From positions 1-55,296 of the forward strand of contig JBDTAC010000080.1 in the NCBI GenBank assembly GCA_039924845.1: DNA of 55,296 nt, written 5' to 3'. A program made the translations under genes and the position numbers. This document shows, piece by piece, positions 25,005 through 33,140 of this stretch. Position 1 is the stretch's first letter. Every line of letters starts with the position of its first letter. The notes under the pieces are model-generated. The model saw only the letters and a list, made by a program, of their open reading frames with translations. It was not told where the DNA came from and did no database searches. The DNA comes from Bacteroidia bacterium. GTDB taxonomy: Bacteria > Bacteroidota > Bacteroidia > DATLTG01.

Positions 25005-26312
25005 ATGCGGATTTCGGTAGAAGTTTTCTACAAGAAAATCCATATTCGGAATATTAAAAATTTGCCGCAAAATCAGCCAGTAGTGCTCGCTTGCAATCAC
25101 CCAAATTCTTTTTTAGATCCAATTATCGTTTCTGTTTTTGTGAAAAATCGCTTGCATTATTTGGCGCGTTCGGATGCATTTAATACGCCGTTTAAAAAAT
25201 GGATTCTCGGAAAGATAGGATTAGTACCGATTTATCGCTTGCAAGAAGGCGCCGATAAATTGCATAAGAACGAAGAGACATTTGATATATGTGCTGAAAT
25301 TTTAGCAAAAAATGGAACCATTATTATTTTTTCCGAAGGTTTGTGCATTCAAGAAAGGCGACTTCGTAAATTAAAAAAAGGTACTGCACGATTGGTTTTT
25401 GGAGCAGAAGCCGCTCGAGATTTTAACATGGATTTGTTGATTGTTCCAATTGGAATGAATTATTATAAACCGGAGAATTTTAGAAGTGATTTGGTAATTA
25501 ATTTCGGGAAACCAATCAAATTAAAAGCGTACGAAGAATTATATAAAGAGGATAAAGCGCGTGCTATTAATGCACTTACAGGTGATTTGGAAAAACAAAT
25601 GGCGGCAGAATTATTAATTATCGAGGAGCAAAAAAATGATTTTTTGGTAGCGGATTTGGAAGAGATATATGGAAAAGAAATACTTTCAAAAAATAATTTT
25701 TCAGAAAGCAAATCGGAGAAAAAGTTTTTACTGAGTTGCGGAATTGCAGAAGCAATAAATCGTCTTCAAAAAAATAATTTTTCGAAGGCGGAAATTTTTC
25801 GAAAAAAGATTGTCGCATATTCAGAAGAATTGGAAAAAAATAATTTGCGCGATTATTTTTTCTGGAAAAATCCAATTACATACGCTCAAAAAAATAATTT
25901 TTCGATACAAGTTTTCGAACTTGTTATTGGCTTTCCTCTTTTCGTTTACGGATTAATTGTTCATTATGTGCCGTATAAAATTTCGTATTCGCTCACCAAT
26001 AAAATCGTTAAAAACATAGAGTTCTTCAGCTCTGTGAATTGTAGCGCTGGCACTTTTATTTTCTTAATTTTTTATATAATGGAGAGCCTTTTACTGATTC
26101 ATTTCTTCAATTTTTTCGTATTGATTGGCTTTATTCTTTTACTTCCGCTAAGCGGAAAATATGCTTTGCGTTATCAGCGTTTGATCAAAAAAGTAAAAGG
26201 AAAAATAAGTTTAAGACGTTTAATTAAAAAAGATAAATCGTTCGTTGAACATCTTTTTTCAGAGCGAGAGGAAATTCTTCAGGAGTGGAAAGAGATAAAG
26301 TTTTTTGTATAA
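25005..26312 (+). CDS. PlsC-type glycerolipid acyltransferase with C-terminal membrane helices
   Basis: About 435 residues from ATG 25005; a TTG at 24978 would add nine. The acyltransferase domain shows the block I motif NHPNSFLD (catalytic His and Asp), block III FSEGLCIQERRLRKLKKGTA and VPIGMNYY. It would acylate lysophosphatidate or a related lipid at the inner membrane. After residue about 220 comes a variable linker carrying three clear and one partial dispersed repeat, read as SKNNFS, QKNNFSK, EKNNLR and QKNNFS. Membrane helices (VFELVIGFPLFVYGLIVHYV; FIFLIFYIMESLLLIHFFNF) and a basic tail follow. The exact substrate is unknown. A perfect 42-bp palindromic terminator closes the gene. 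Confidence 0.85.
   Translation: MRISVEVFYKKIHIRNIKNLPQNQPVVLACNHPNSFLDPIIVSVFVKNRLHYLARSDAFNTPFKKWILGKIGLVPIYRLQEGADKLHKNEETFDICAEILAKNGTIIIFSEGLCIQERRLRKLKKGTARLVFGAEAARDFNMDLLIVPIGMNYYKPENFRSDLVINFGKPIKLKAYEELYKEDKARAINALTGDLEKQMAAELLIIEEQKNDFLVADLEEIYGKEILSKNNFSESKSEKKFLLSCGIAEAINRLQKNNFSKAEIFRKKIVAYSEELEKNNLRDYFFWKNPITYAQKNNFSIQVFELVIGFPLFVYGLIVHYVPYKISYSLTNKIVKNIEFFSSVNCSAGTFIFLIFYIMESLLLIHFFNFFVLIGFILLLPLSGKYALRYQRLIKKVKGKISLRRLIKKDKSFVEHLFSEREEILQEWKEIKFFV
25683..25708 (+). repeat. Dispersed repeat inside the acyltransferase gene, copy a
   Basis: Arms ctttc and gaaag frame the core. It is read in frame as SKNNFSESK. Confidence 0.85.
25764..25787 (+). repeat. Dispersed repeat inside the acyltransferase gene, copy b
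   Basis: A full consensus with cttc and gaag arms, read as LQKNNFSKA. A partial copy follows at 25831-25848. Confidence 0.88.
25885..25905 (+). repeat. Dispersed repeat inside the acyltransferase gene, copy c
   Basis: Read as QKNNFS, just before the first C-terminal membrane helix. Confidence 0.85.
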
Positions 26313-26352
26313 AAAAGAGGCTCGAAAAATTAATTTTTCGAGCCTCTTTTTT
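26311..26352. terminator. Perfect 42-bp palindrome, bidirectional terminator
   Basis: Two perfect 21-bp arms start with six A and end with six T, so each strand reads hairpin then T-run. The centre is a repeat core with TTAA; the outer arms are GAGGCTCG/CGAGCCTC. It lies between the convergent acyltransferase gene and the T9SS gene at 26371. Confidence 0.88.
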
Positions 26353-26370
26353 ATGTAGAGAATACTAATT

Positions 26371-28203
26371 TTATTTTCCTCTAATAAGTGTTACAAATCC
26401 ATTCACATTATAATCTTTACCTGAAGTAGAAACTGCTTTCAAAATATAATAATACGTTCCATCAGACATATTAACACCTGCTGTAGATCGTCCGTCCCAA
26501 CGTATATCCGAAGCTGTAGAGCTAAATACTTTTACGCCCCATCGATTAAATATGTCAATCGAAAACTGTTTCATTCCGCTGTTCGGGATATAAAATTCGT
26601 CGTTTTTACCATCTCCATTTGGAGTAAACACGTTGGGAATAATAATTCCTTCATTTACTTTTACGTCGTACGTGATAGTGTCTTTACATCCGAAAGCGTT
26701 CGTTACTACTTCTGTTACTGGATAGATACCAGCACCTGGATAGTTGTGGGTTGGGTTTTGTGATGTAGAACTGGAACCATCGCCGAATAACCATGCCCAC
26801 GATGTTACGCCACCTTTACTAGTATCATTAAAAGCATATAAATTATTATACGTTCCAGAAGAAATAGTATCAAAGCCTGCATCTGGTTTCGGATTTAATG
26901 AAACTGTACAAGAAGCCGGACTGGAAGAACAGCCTGTGTTAGAATTCGAAATTACCGTAATAGTACCCGGAGTATTTCCCCAATTCACAATAAGAGAATC
27001 AGTTCCTTGTCCAGATACAATGGTAGTTCCGCCAGGAGTTGTCCAAGTGTATGAAGTCCCATTTCCTGTAACGGTAACTAAGTTATTTGGTGTTCCTGGA
27101 CAAATAGGTCCGATACAATTAATCACAGGCGCCGCAGGATTTGGTGCAGCAAGTACGTAAGGCGTATTACTGAAATTACTCCAATTTGTTTTTAATACAT
27201 CACTTAATGGAACAGTGGTAGTAGCCGTTACAACTCCTGTATTATTCCATTTTACCACTTGTGGTGTGTTCCACTGTGCAATGCCATTCCAAGAACCGTC
27301 ATTTGTTTGGTCGTAAAAAATATCGATAGCTGCATTGTCCGTTCCAGAAACGCGCTTAATCAAATGATAAAATAAGGGATTCACCTTACAAAGCGTGCTA
27401 TCTAAAGAAGCTTTGTTATAACTATCAAGGGTTGGATCATTGTTTGCTAAGCGAACAGAAAAGGTATCAATATTAGCAGCTACTGGGGTCAATTTTACTG
27501 GGCGATATCTAGTAGTACCTAAACTGGATCCTGTTGGATAAAAGTAAACAGCAGCAGTATTTGTAACACGCGATAAACTTCCAGTTCCAAGACTACTTAC
27601 AAAACCTTCATTGCCAGGTACGGTTGTATTTGTAACGGCAGTAAGCGTAGGAGTTAAAACACGCATGGTATTGTTATCTGTTGCCAATTCTCTGTCATTA
27701 ATGATAAGTGCATTGGTAACATTAGCGTTCAATGTTTGACGTTTGATGCGTGCCGCCCCAACTCCTGTACCAGTAAGTTCCAGTGTATCAAAAGTAGTTA
27801 TTGTATTGGTGGTGCTTGTTATTAGTTGTGTTGCAGCATTTCCATTCATGTTAACAACACTGTTGTTTGCGTTAAAAGTAGCATCGTTTATCCAATTTTG
27901 ATCCAGATAATAAGTTCCATTTCCGTGCATCACCGAATTATTAGTAAGATCTATATTTCCCGGAAAAGCCCCATTGCTGGTAACCGTGATAATTCCTTCG
28001 TTATCAAAATCACCAGGACCTGCAATGATGTTATCGCTTTGTAAGCCAGCATTTATCTGAACAATGGTGGAAGAAGCCACGTAAACTTGGGCGCCGTTAT
28101 TAAAAAATATTTGTGCGTTTATATTGCTTCCACAAAAAATAAAGGATAATGAAGCGATGCCTATAAAGATTTTTTTTCGGGATAAAGAGTATGATTTTTT
28201 CAT
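26371..28203 (-). CDS. T9SS type B protein with PKD domain
   Basis: This 610-residue secreted protein has a long signal peptide ending SNINAQ (about residue 31). Residues about 35-330 form a beta-helix-like region with short Asn/Thr-rich turns (GPGDFDNEGIITVTSNGAF). An Ig-like segment follows (GPICPGTPNNLVTVTGNGTS) and then a PKD domain with WAWLFGDGSSSTSQNPTHNY near residue 470. The end is a type B sorting domain: IPNVFTPNGDGKNDEF, IFNRWGVKVFSS and DGTYYYILKA. It is probably a surface or secreted protein; the binding partner is unknown. It has its own -7 box upstream and shares the palindromic terminator with the convergent acyltransferase. Confidence 0.87.
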   Translation of the reverse strand: MKKSYSLSRKKIFIGIASLSFIFCGSNINAQIFFNNGAQVYVASSTIVQINAGLQSDNIIAGPGDFDNEGIITVTSNGAFPGNIDLTNNSVMHGNGTYYLDQNWINDATFNANNSVVNMNGNAATQLITSTTNTITTFDTLELTGTGVGAARIKRQTLNANVTNALIINDRELATDNNTMRVLTPTLTAVTNTTVPGNEGFVSSLGTGSLSRVTNTAAVYFYPTGSSLGTTRYRPVKLTPVAANIDTFSVRLANNDPTLDSYNKASLDSTLCKVNPLFYHLIKRVSGTDNAAIDIFYDQTNDGSWNGIAQWNTPQVVKWNNTGVVTATTTVPLSDVLKTNWSNFSNTPYVLAAPNPAAPVINCIGPICPGTPNNLVTVTGNGTSYTWTTPGGTTIVSGQGTDSLIVNWGNTPGTITVISNSNTGCSSSPASCTVSLNPKPDAGFDTISSGTYNNLYAFNDTSKGGVTSWAWLFGDGSSSTSQNPTHNYPGAGIYPVTEVVTNAFGCKDTITYDVKVNEGIIIPNVFTPNGDGKNDEFYIPNSGMKQFSIDIFNRWGVKVFSSTASDIRWDGRSTAGVNMSDGTYYYILKAVSTSGKDYNVNGFVTLIRGK

Positions 28204-28239
28204 GCGCTTTTATTTTTTTAGTGTCTATTTTTCGATTAA

Positions 28240-28247
28240 CAAATATA
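28240..28247 (-). promoter_or_regulatory. Predicted -7 box TATATTTG of the PKD/T9SS gene
   Basis: A perfect TAnnTTTG, 36 nt upstream of the ATG at 28203. A TTTG on the same strand at 28268-28271, 20 nt further upstream, fits the -33 element. Confidence 0.7.
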
Positions 28248-28337
28248 TACTAAATTCTTTGAGAAATCAAAATTTTATTCTAATTAAAAATCAAATAGGT
28301 GATTGTCAATCATTTATAATGTCATTTAGAATGAAAA

Positions 28338-28673
28338 CTATTTTTCTAATAAATTTAATTTTTCGGCAAAATGATGGCAAAAATCTTTCATATCATTCGC
28401 CATTTTATCTTCTCCAGTTGCGCGCTTTAATGTATCCGACATGGATAAGAGGGTTTGATGAAAAAAACGTTTCATGTCATCCACATTCATCTCTTTTGTC
28501 CACAAATCAATTTTGAGAGTATTGTTTTCATTCGCATCCCAAATGGAAATAAATACGGATTTACTCTCACTTTTTTCTTTTCCATCCATAGCTTCCCAAA
28601 TAATATTTTCAGGAACATTATTTTCATCCAGCGTTACGGAAAATTTTATTTCAGAAGATTTTTTTTTCGACAT
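28338..28673 (-). CDS. gldC: Gliding motility protein GldC
   Basis: This 111-residue protein starts at ATG 28673; the frame extends upstream into gldB without a better start. The family blocks are present: SEIKFSVTLDENNVPENIIW, then LKIDLWTKEMNVDDMKRFF and HQTLLSMSDTLKRAT. GldC acts with GldB and the other Gld proteins in the gliding and type IX secretion machinery of Bacteroidota; GldC increases GldB-dependent motility but is not strictly required in Flavobacterium johnsoniae. It begins 10 nt after the gldB stop, in one operon. Confidence 0.92.
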   Translation of the reverse strand: MSKKKSSEIKFSVTLDENNVPENIIWEAMDGKEKSESKSVFISIWDANENNTLKIDLWTKEMNVDDMKRFFHQTLLSMSDTLKRATGEDKMANDMKDFCHHFAEKLNLLEK

Positions 28674-28683
28674 ATTTATTAAA

Positions 28684-29703
28684 TTATTTTGACGGTTTGT
28701 ATTTTGATCCCAACAATATTTTCTCGCAATCTTTTTCATCCATTAATTGTTGCAAACTTACTTCCGGATGATTGTTCATATACGCTTGTACAATGCGCCA
28801 ACCTATCCAATTTCCTGTACGTGCAGGCGACTCTTTATTAAACGCAGCAGTAAACGGACCTTCGTTCGTAAACTTTACAATTTCTGTAAAATCGTTGGAA
28901 TACAACATTTTTTGTTGAATAAAAAACGCCCACATATTGTATTCGTTTTTGATGCACCAATCGGTTTGTTTTTTCGAGAAATCGGTTTTCAACGTATCGC
29001 TCACATCTGGAAGCATCGCATCGGTTACGTATAAAATTTTTCCAGCATGAATAATGTTTGTCAAAAAATTATTTTTAGTTTCGTTTTGTGGAAACTCGGT
29101 ATTCATCCAGCCTTTTACGCAATCACTTACCATGTATGGCGCCGACATATCTATTGTTTTGTATTGCGGCAATTGCAACATCGGATAAAAACGACAATTG
29201 GATCCTAAATACATTTCCAAACAAACTCCCAATACGCCGTCAAAATTAACGACGGAATAATTAAAACCTGACATTAAAACCACTACTTTTTTCGGAATTT
29301 TTTTCTCCGGAAAATAATACTTGAAATGTTTGAACGCATCTGTTAAACCTGTTTGTAAAAAGGACACGTTGGCAAATTTTTTTTCACAGCTGTCGTATGC
29401 TTCTCGCATGGATGGATCCGTAATAAATCGTTTTAAACTAGTGAGGTATGATGTATCTTTTATCCCGCCATCATTGATAAAATTACTAATCAAATGAGCA
29501 TAAAAAATACCGTATTTTTTTTCCAATTTTTGAGATTCTAACGCCGTATTATTAGGCGAAAGTTGGAATATCTCTTGATCCAATCGATCTACTTTAACTT
29601 CCGGAATTGTTATTTTTGAAACATCTACATCCAAGCGATTATGGCTACACGATGTAAAAAATAACAATACAAGAACCGACTTAAACCTCCTTAAATTTTT
29701 CAT
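28684..29703 (-). CDS. gldB: Gliding motility lipoprotein GldB
   Basis: About 339 residues from ATG 29703. This start gives MKNLRRFKSVLVLLFFTSCS, a lipoprotein signal with Cys at about residue 19; the longer frame would bury it. Family features are the DRLDQEIFQL block (VKVDRLDQEIFQLSPNNTAL), a central KKVVVLMSGFNYSVVNFDGV and the C-terminal NWIGWRIVQAYMNNHPEVSL. GldB is an essential gliding and T9SS-associated lipoprotein in F. johnsoniae and lies next to gldC there too. A repeat copy at 29060-29078 is read as TKNNFLTN in a loop. It is divergent from the barrel gene at 29765, 61 nt away. Confidence 0.93.
   Translation of the reverse strand: MKNLRRFKSVLVLLFFTSCSHNRLDVDVSKITIPEVKVDRLDQEIFQLSPNNTALESQKLEKKYGIFYAHLISNFINDGGIKDTSYLTSLKRFITDPSMREAYDSCEKKFANVSFLQTGLTDAFKHFKYYFPEKKIPKKVVVLMSGFNYSVVNFDGVLGVCLEMYLGSNCRFYPMLQLPQYKTIDMSAPYMVSDCVKGWMNTEFPQNETKNNFLTNIIHAGKILYVTDAMLPDVSDTLKTDFSKKQTDWCIKNEYNMWAFFIQQKMLYSNDFTEIVKFTNEGPFTAAFNKESPARTGNWIGWRIVQAYMNNHPEVSLQQLMDEKDCEKILLGSKYKPSK
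29060..29078 (-). repeat. Dispersed repeat inside gldB
   Basis: Read in frame as KNNF at about residues 210-215. Confidence 0.7.
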
Positions 29704-29731
29704 GTTGAAAATAATGTATGAAAAAAAAACG

Positions 29732-29739
29732 TAATATTG
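29732..29739 (+). promoter_or_regulatory. Possible -7 box TAATATTG of the barrel gene
   Basis: One mismatch to TAnnTTTG, 25 nt upstream of the ATG at 29765. A TTG at 29705-29707 may serve as -33. Confidence 0.4.
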
Positions 29740-29764
29740 CTTCTCAATTAAAAACGTCAAAATT

Positions 29765-30436
29765 ATGAAAAAGATACTTACTTTAACTTTTGCGAGCATT
29801 TTTGCAATCACAGCATTTGCACAATCCTCTTCCGATAAAAAATTCCATTTCGGATTGGAAGCTGCGCCTGGACTTTATTGGTTCAAGCCTAACACCCCTA
29901 ATAATGCATCCAATGGTCCAAAGTTAGGATTTAGTTATGGCGTTATGCTCGAATTTGGCTTTACAGATAATTATTCTTTTGCCACCGGCTTGGGCGTTGC
30001 TAGTATCGGCGGTACTTATACTAATACGACTACCACTGCTCCAATGAATATCACCACCACCATAGCAAACATAGAGCAATTGCAATATTTGCAAATTCCA
30101 TTAACGTTAAAAATGAAAACCAATGCGATTGGATTGCTTAAATATTACGGACAGTTTGGTTTAGGACTTGGCGTTAATTTAAAAGCAACTGATAATATTA
30201 CCACTACTGTTGGATCCGCTCCAGCAACTTCCACAAATGGGAGCGATGTACAAAATGCAACCAATCCAGTTCGTCTTTCTTTGTTGATAGGCGGTGGCGT
30301 TGAATTTAATCCGAGTGGCAGTACCGCTTTGGTTGCAGGTTTATTATTTGATAACGGATTTTTAAATGTGAACAAAAGTAGCAGCAGCGAAATCCTCTCC
30401 AAAGGACTTCAACTAAATTTGGGCGTGTTGTTTTAG
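29765..30436 (+). CDS. Outer-membrane beta-barrel (PorT-like) protein
   Basis: This 223-residue protein has the signal peptide MKKILTLTFASIFAITAFAQ. The mature part is a series of alternating strands typical of small 8-stranded barrels (FHFGLEAAPGLYWF, LGFSYGVMLEFGF, YGQFGLGLGVNLKA) and ends in the aromatic LGVLF. The pattern IPLTLKMKTN is common in the PorT/OmpW-like barrel group of Bacteroidota. It is divergent from gldB, but that does not prove a gliding role. A terminator follows at 30459. Confidence 0.83.
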   Translation: MKKILTLTFASIFAITAFAQSSSDKKFHFGLEAAPGLYWFKPNTPNNASNGPKLGFSYGVMLEFGFTDNYSFATGLGVASIGGTYTNTTTTAPMNITTTIANIEQLQYLQIPLTLKMKTNAIGLLKYYGQFGLGLGVNLKATDNITTTVGSAPATSTNGSDVQNATNPVRLSLLIGGGVEFNPSGSTALVAGLLFDNGFLNVNKSSSSEILSKGLQLNLGVLF

Positions 30437-30458
30437 AAAAAAAATAATCTTTACTTTT

Positions 30459-30487
30459 AATCCCGATTTCACCCATCGGGATTTTTT
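30459..30487 (+). terminator. Intrinsic terminator after the barrel gene
   Basis: The stem AATCCCGAT/ATCGGGATT with an 7-nt loop is followed by a T-run. nadE starts 7 nt later. Confidence 0.8.
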
Positions 30488-30493
30488 ATTTCT

Positions 30494-32140
30494 ATGAAAA
30501 TAGCTTTAGCGCAACTTAATTATCATATCGGCAATTTTGAAAAAAATGTTTTCAAAATAAAAAATACTATTCAACAGGCAAAGCTGGGAAAGGTTGATTT
30601 AATAGTATTTTCGGAACTTTCGGCGTGCGGATATCCTCCAAAAGATTTACTGGAATACACACATTTTATTCAGCAATGCGAAAATGCGGTAATGGAAATT
30701 GCCAAACAATGTGTTGGAATTTCTGCCATTGTTGGTGCGCCAAGCGCGAATAAAAATGCACACGAAAAAAAAATTTTCAATGCGGCTTTTTTTCTTGAAA
30801 ATGGAGAAATAAAATCCATACATGCTAAAACATTATTACCCGATTACGATGTGTTTGACGAGTGTCGACATTTCGAACAGAATAAAAAATGGGACGTTGT
30901 ACATTTTAAAAATCATAAAATTGCTTTGACGATTTGTGAAGATTTATGGTACGATGAAAATCCCTTGTACACCGTTAATCCAATGGATGAATTGATGAAA
31001 CACAATCCGGATTTTATTGTTAATATTGCTGCTTCGCCTTTTTCTACTACGCACGCTGAAATTAGAAAATCTGTTATAACAAAAGCTGTAAAAAAATATA
31101 AATTACCCTTATTTTATGTGAATCAAGTGGGTGCGCAAACCGATTTAATTTTTGATGGTGGCTCTATGGTCATAAGCAATGATGGCAAACCGTTCGACGA
31201 ATTAAATTCTTTTTCAGAAGATTTTAAAATCTATGAAATTTCATCCGATAAAGAAGAATTAAAAAAAATTAGCGAAGAAAAAACACTTCAAAAAAATAAT
31301 TTTTCGAAAGCTGAAAAAATACAATCTGCTTTGGTGTTAGGGATTCGAGATTATTTCGAAAAAAATAATTTTAAAACGGCTATTGTCGGGCTTTCTGGCG
31401 GAATTGATTCTGCCGTAGTGTTGGCTTTGGCTTGTGAAGCGCTCGGTGGAAAAAATATTTTTTCAGTGTTGATGCCGTCTAAATTTTCTTCCGATCATTC
31501 CGTTGCTGATGCGCTCGAAATGGTTAAAAATATCGGTTGTCATCATCAACTTATTTCCATCGACAATACGTTTGACACACTCGAAAAAACGATGCAGCCG
31601 CATTTTGAAAATCGTCCATTTAACCTGGCAGAAGAAAATATGCAGGCGCGTATCCGCGGAATAATGTTGATGGCTTTGTCAAATAAATTCGGTCACATTT
31701 TATTGAATACTTCCAACAAAAGCGAAATGGCTGTGGGCTACGGAACACTCTACGGCGATATGTGCGGCGCATTGTCCGTTATCGGGGATGTGTATAAAAC
31801 AGAAGTATACGAATTGGCGCACACAATTAATTCAACTAAAAAAGTGATTCCAAAAAATATTTTTTCGAAAGCTCCTTCTGCGGAATTGCGTCACGATCAA
31901 AAGGATTCTGATTCCTTGCCGGATTACGAAATTTTAGATAAAATTTTATTTCAATACATCGAAAAAAAACAAAGTGAAAAAGAAATTATTTCTTCTGGTT
32001 TTGATATTTTGTTGATAAAAAAAATAATTCAAATGATAAATAATAACGAATACAAACGTCATCAAACGCCGCCTGTATTAAGGGTTTCGGATAAAGCTTT
32101 TGGAACAGGTCGTAAAATGCCAATTGTAGGAAAATACTAA
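30494..32140 (+). CDS. nadE: Glutamine-dependent NAD+ synthetase
   Basis: The 548-residue two-domain enzyme makes NAD+ from deamido-NAD+, glutamine and ATP. The N-terminal nitrilase domain (residues 1-260) shows the Glu-Lys-Cys triad: FSELSACGYPP, KTLLPDYDVFDECRHF and LTICEDLWY. The C-terminal synthetase domain starts near residue 290 with the P-loop GLSGGIDSAVVLAL and contains TSNKSEMAVGYGTLYGDMCG and KAPSAELRHDQ. The interdomain linker carries a full repeat copy read as LQKNNFSKA and a second partial copy (EKNNF). Two more repeat-like TAT variants lie in the synthetase domain at 31448 and 31848. nadE near gldB-gldC also occurs in Flavobacterium. Confidence 0.97.
   Translation: MKIALAQLNYHIGNFEKNVFKIKNTIQQAKLGKVDLIVFSELSACGYPPKDLLEYTHFIQQCENAVMEIAKQCVGISAIVGAPSANKNAHEKKIFNAAFFLENGEIKSIHAKTLLPDYDVFDECRHFEQNKKWDVVHFKNHKIALTICEDLWYDENPLYTVNPMDELMKHNPDFIVNIAASPFSTTHAEIRKSVITKAVKKYKLPLFYVNQVGAQTDLIFDGGSMVISNDGKPFDELNSFSEDFKIYEISSDKEELKKISEEKTLQKNNFSKAEKIQSALVLGIRDYFEKNNFKTAIVGLSGGIDSAVVLALACEALGGKNIFSVLMPSKFSSDHSVADALEMVKNIGCHHQLISIDNTFDTLEKTMQPHFENRPFNLAEENMQARIRGIMLMALSNKFGHILLNTSNKSEMAVGYGTLYGDMCGALSVIGDVYKTEVYELAHTINSTKKVIPKNIFSKAPSAELRHDQKDSDSLPDYEILDKILFQYIEKKQSEKEIISSGFDILLIKKIIQMINNNEYKRHQTPPVLRVSDKAFGTGRKMPIVGKY
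31286..31310 (+). repeat. Dispersed repeat in the nadE interdomain linker
   Basis: A full consensus with cttc and gaag arms, read as LQKNNFSKA at about residue 265. A degenerate copy lies 69 bp downstream at 31355-31377. Confidence 0.88.
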
Positions 32141-32150
32141 ATTTGTTTTT

Positions 32151-32498
32151 ATGAAATTACATTTGGGAATAGTTGTTTTCGCTTTTGCTTTTTCGATTGG
32201 GTGCCATAGCAAAAAAGAAGTAGAAATTCCTGTCAACGTGTTACCACGAGAAAAAATGGTAAGTGTATTGGTGAAAATAAATCTGTTAGAAGCAAGCATC
32301 GATTTGAAGTCGGTGCAGGATAATAAAACAAATCCAAACGCACCTTATTTCGACCCTTTAAAAGAAGAGAAAATTACGGCAGAACAATACAATAAAAGTT
32401 TTGATTTTTACAGCCATCATCCAGTACTTATGGATAGCATTTACGACGACGTGTTGGACGAATTGAGCAAGCGCAAAGCGGAAGAAATGAAGCGTTGA
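32151..32498 (+). CDS. DUF4296 lipoprotein
   Basis: This 115-residue protein has a lipoprotein signal (FAFAFSIGC, Cys at about residue 19). The mature part matches DUF4296: VLPREKMVSVLVKINLLEAS, ITAEQYNKSFDFYSHHPVLM and DSIYDDVLDELSKRKAEE. The function of the family is unknown; in Bacteroidota it is usually a small helical envelope lipoprotein. It starts 10 nt behind nadE. It is convergent with the PAP2-like gene, and a repeat copy fills the 12-nt gap and both gene ends. Confidence 0.85.
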   Translation: MKLHLGIVVFAFAFSIGCHSKKEVEIPVNVLPREKMVSVLVKINLLEASIDLKSVQDNKTNPNAPYFDPLKEEKITAEQYNKSFDFYSHHPVLMDSIYDDVLDELSKRKAEEMKR

Positions 32499-32516
32499 AA
32501 AAATAATTTTTCAAAC
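32494..32516 (+). repeat. Dispersed repeat between convergent genes
   Basis: The TGA stop of the DUF4296 gene lies in the left arm, and the stop of the PAP2-like gene in the right arm. The arms gtt and aac are complementary. Confidence 0.88.
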
Positions 32517-33119
32517 GAATAATACCACGATTAATTCCGACAAAAATCCAAGAAAAAATCCAGCATATACTTCCATCGGTCGGTGTGCTTTTAAATGCAA
32601 TCGAGCATACGCCACGCATCCTGAAATAAAAAATAAACTCATAATTAAAAGGTGCAAATCGACATGTATTTTAAATCCGACACCAGTAAAAAGTCCTGTA
32701 ATACCGCCAATTCCAGTAGTATGTGCACTTATTTTAAATTCTAAATTTATCAGCATCACAAGTAATAAACTAATGGTTGCGCCTAATAAAAATTGAATAA
32801 TTGGAAAAGAATTTGGAGAAATAAATTTCAAACTGGCATAAGCCAATGTAAAAAAAACAGCCGTAATAACATACGGAAGTCTGCGTTCTTCTTGACTTTT
32901 CAATTCAAAATTTTTAATTTGATGAGAATACTTCAAAGCAATTAAGCACAAAATAGGTAGTGCTAAAGTAAATCCGAAAATAATTTGATACGTTATTTTT
33001 TGTACGGAAAGAGGAATCAAAAAATAATTTTCTTGCCCAAAATTAAAAATTAAAAACACCCCAAAAAGAGGCATTAATAAAGGATGAAATAGATATGAAA
33101 TTATTTTTGCGCTACGCAT
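32511..33119 (-). CDS. PAP2-superfamily membrane phosphatase-like protein
   Basis: About 202 residues from ATG 33119; a TTG at 33140 would add seven residues encoded by a repeat and overlap the previous stop. Five to six hydrophobic helices are visible. The later part shows KISAHTTGIGG and AYARLHLKAHRPMEVYAGFFLGF, which resemble the SxHxxG and RxxxxxH motifs of PAP2 lipid phosphatases. The N-terminal SQEERRLPYV may be the remnant of the first motif. Dephosphorylation of a prenyl or lipid diphosphate is plausible but not shown. It starts 20 nt behind the transglycosylase gene, probably cotranscribed. Confidence 0.8.
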   Translation of the reverse strand: MRSAKIISYLFHPLLMPLFGVFLIFNFGQENYFLIPLSVQKITYQIIFGFTLALPILCLIALKYSHQIKNFELKSQEERRLPYVITAVFFTLAYASLKFISPNSFPIIQFLLGATISLLLVMLINLEFKISAHTTGIGGITGLFTGVGFKIHVDLHLLIMSLFFISGCVAYARLHLKAHRPMEVYAGFFLGFLSELIVVLFV

Positions 33120-33120
33120 C

Positions 33121-33140
33121 TTGAAAAAATATTTTTTCAA
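33121..33140. repeat. 20-bp perfect palindrome of the repeat family at a gene junction
   Basis: A TAT-centred, perfectly symmetric copy lies between the transglycosylase stop and the PAP2-like ATG. It overlaps the stop codon. Confidence 0.8.

Noticed and set aside
26744-27160. 138-residue open frame opposite the PKD/T9SS gene
   Set aside because: It is antisense to a well-supported coding region with clear domains. It has no initiation signal and only the residue bias expected from the complement of Thr/Asn-rich codons.
28204-28337. Non-coding RNA between the T9SS gene and gldC
   Set aside because: The 134-bp gap is AT-rich and holds the -7/-33 promoter elements of the T9SS gene. No stable hairpin or other structure was seen.
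31448-31871. Insertion of repeats in the NadE synthetase domain
   Set aside because: The TAT-centred look-alikes align with conserved NadE segments (GGKNIFSVL and IPKNIFSKAPSAEL) without extra length, so insertion is not supported there.
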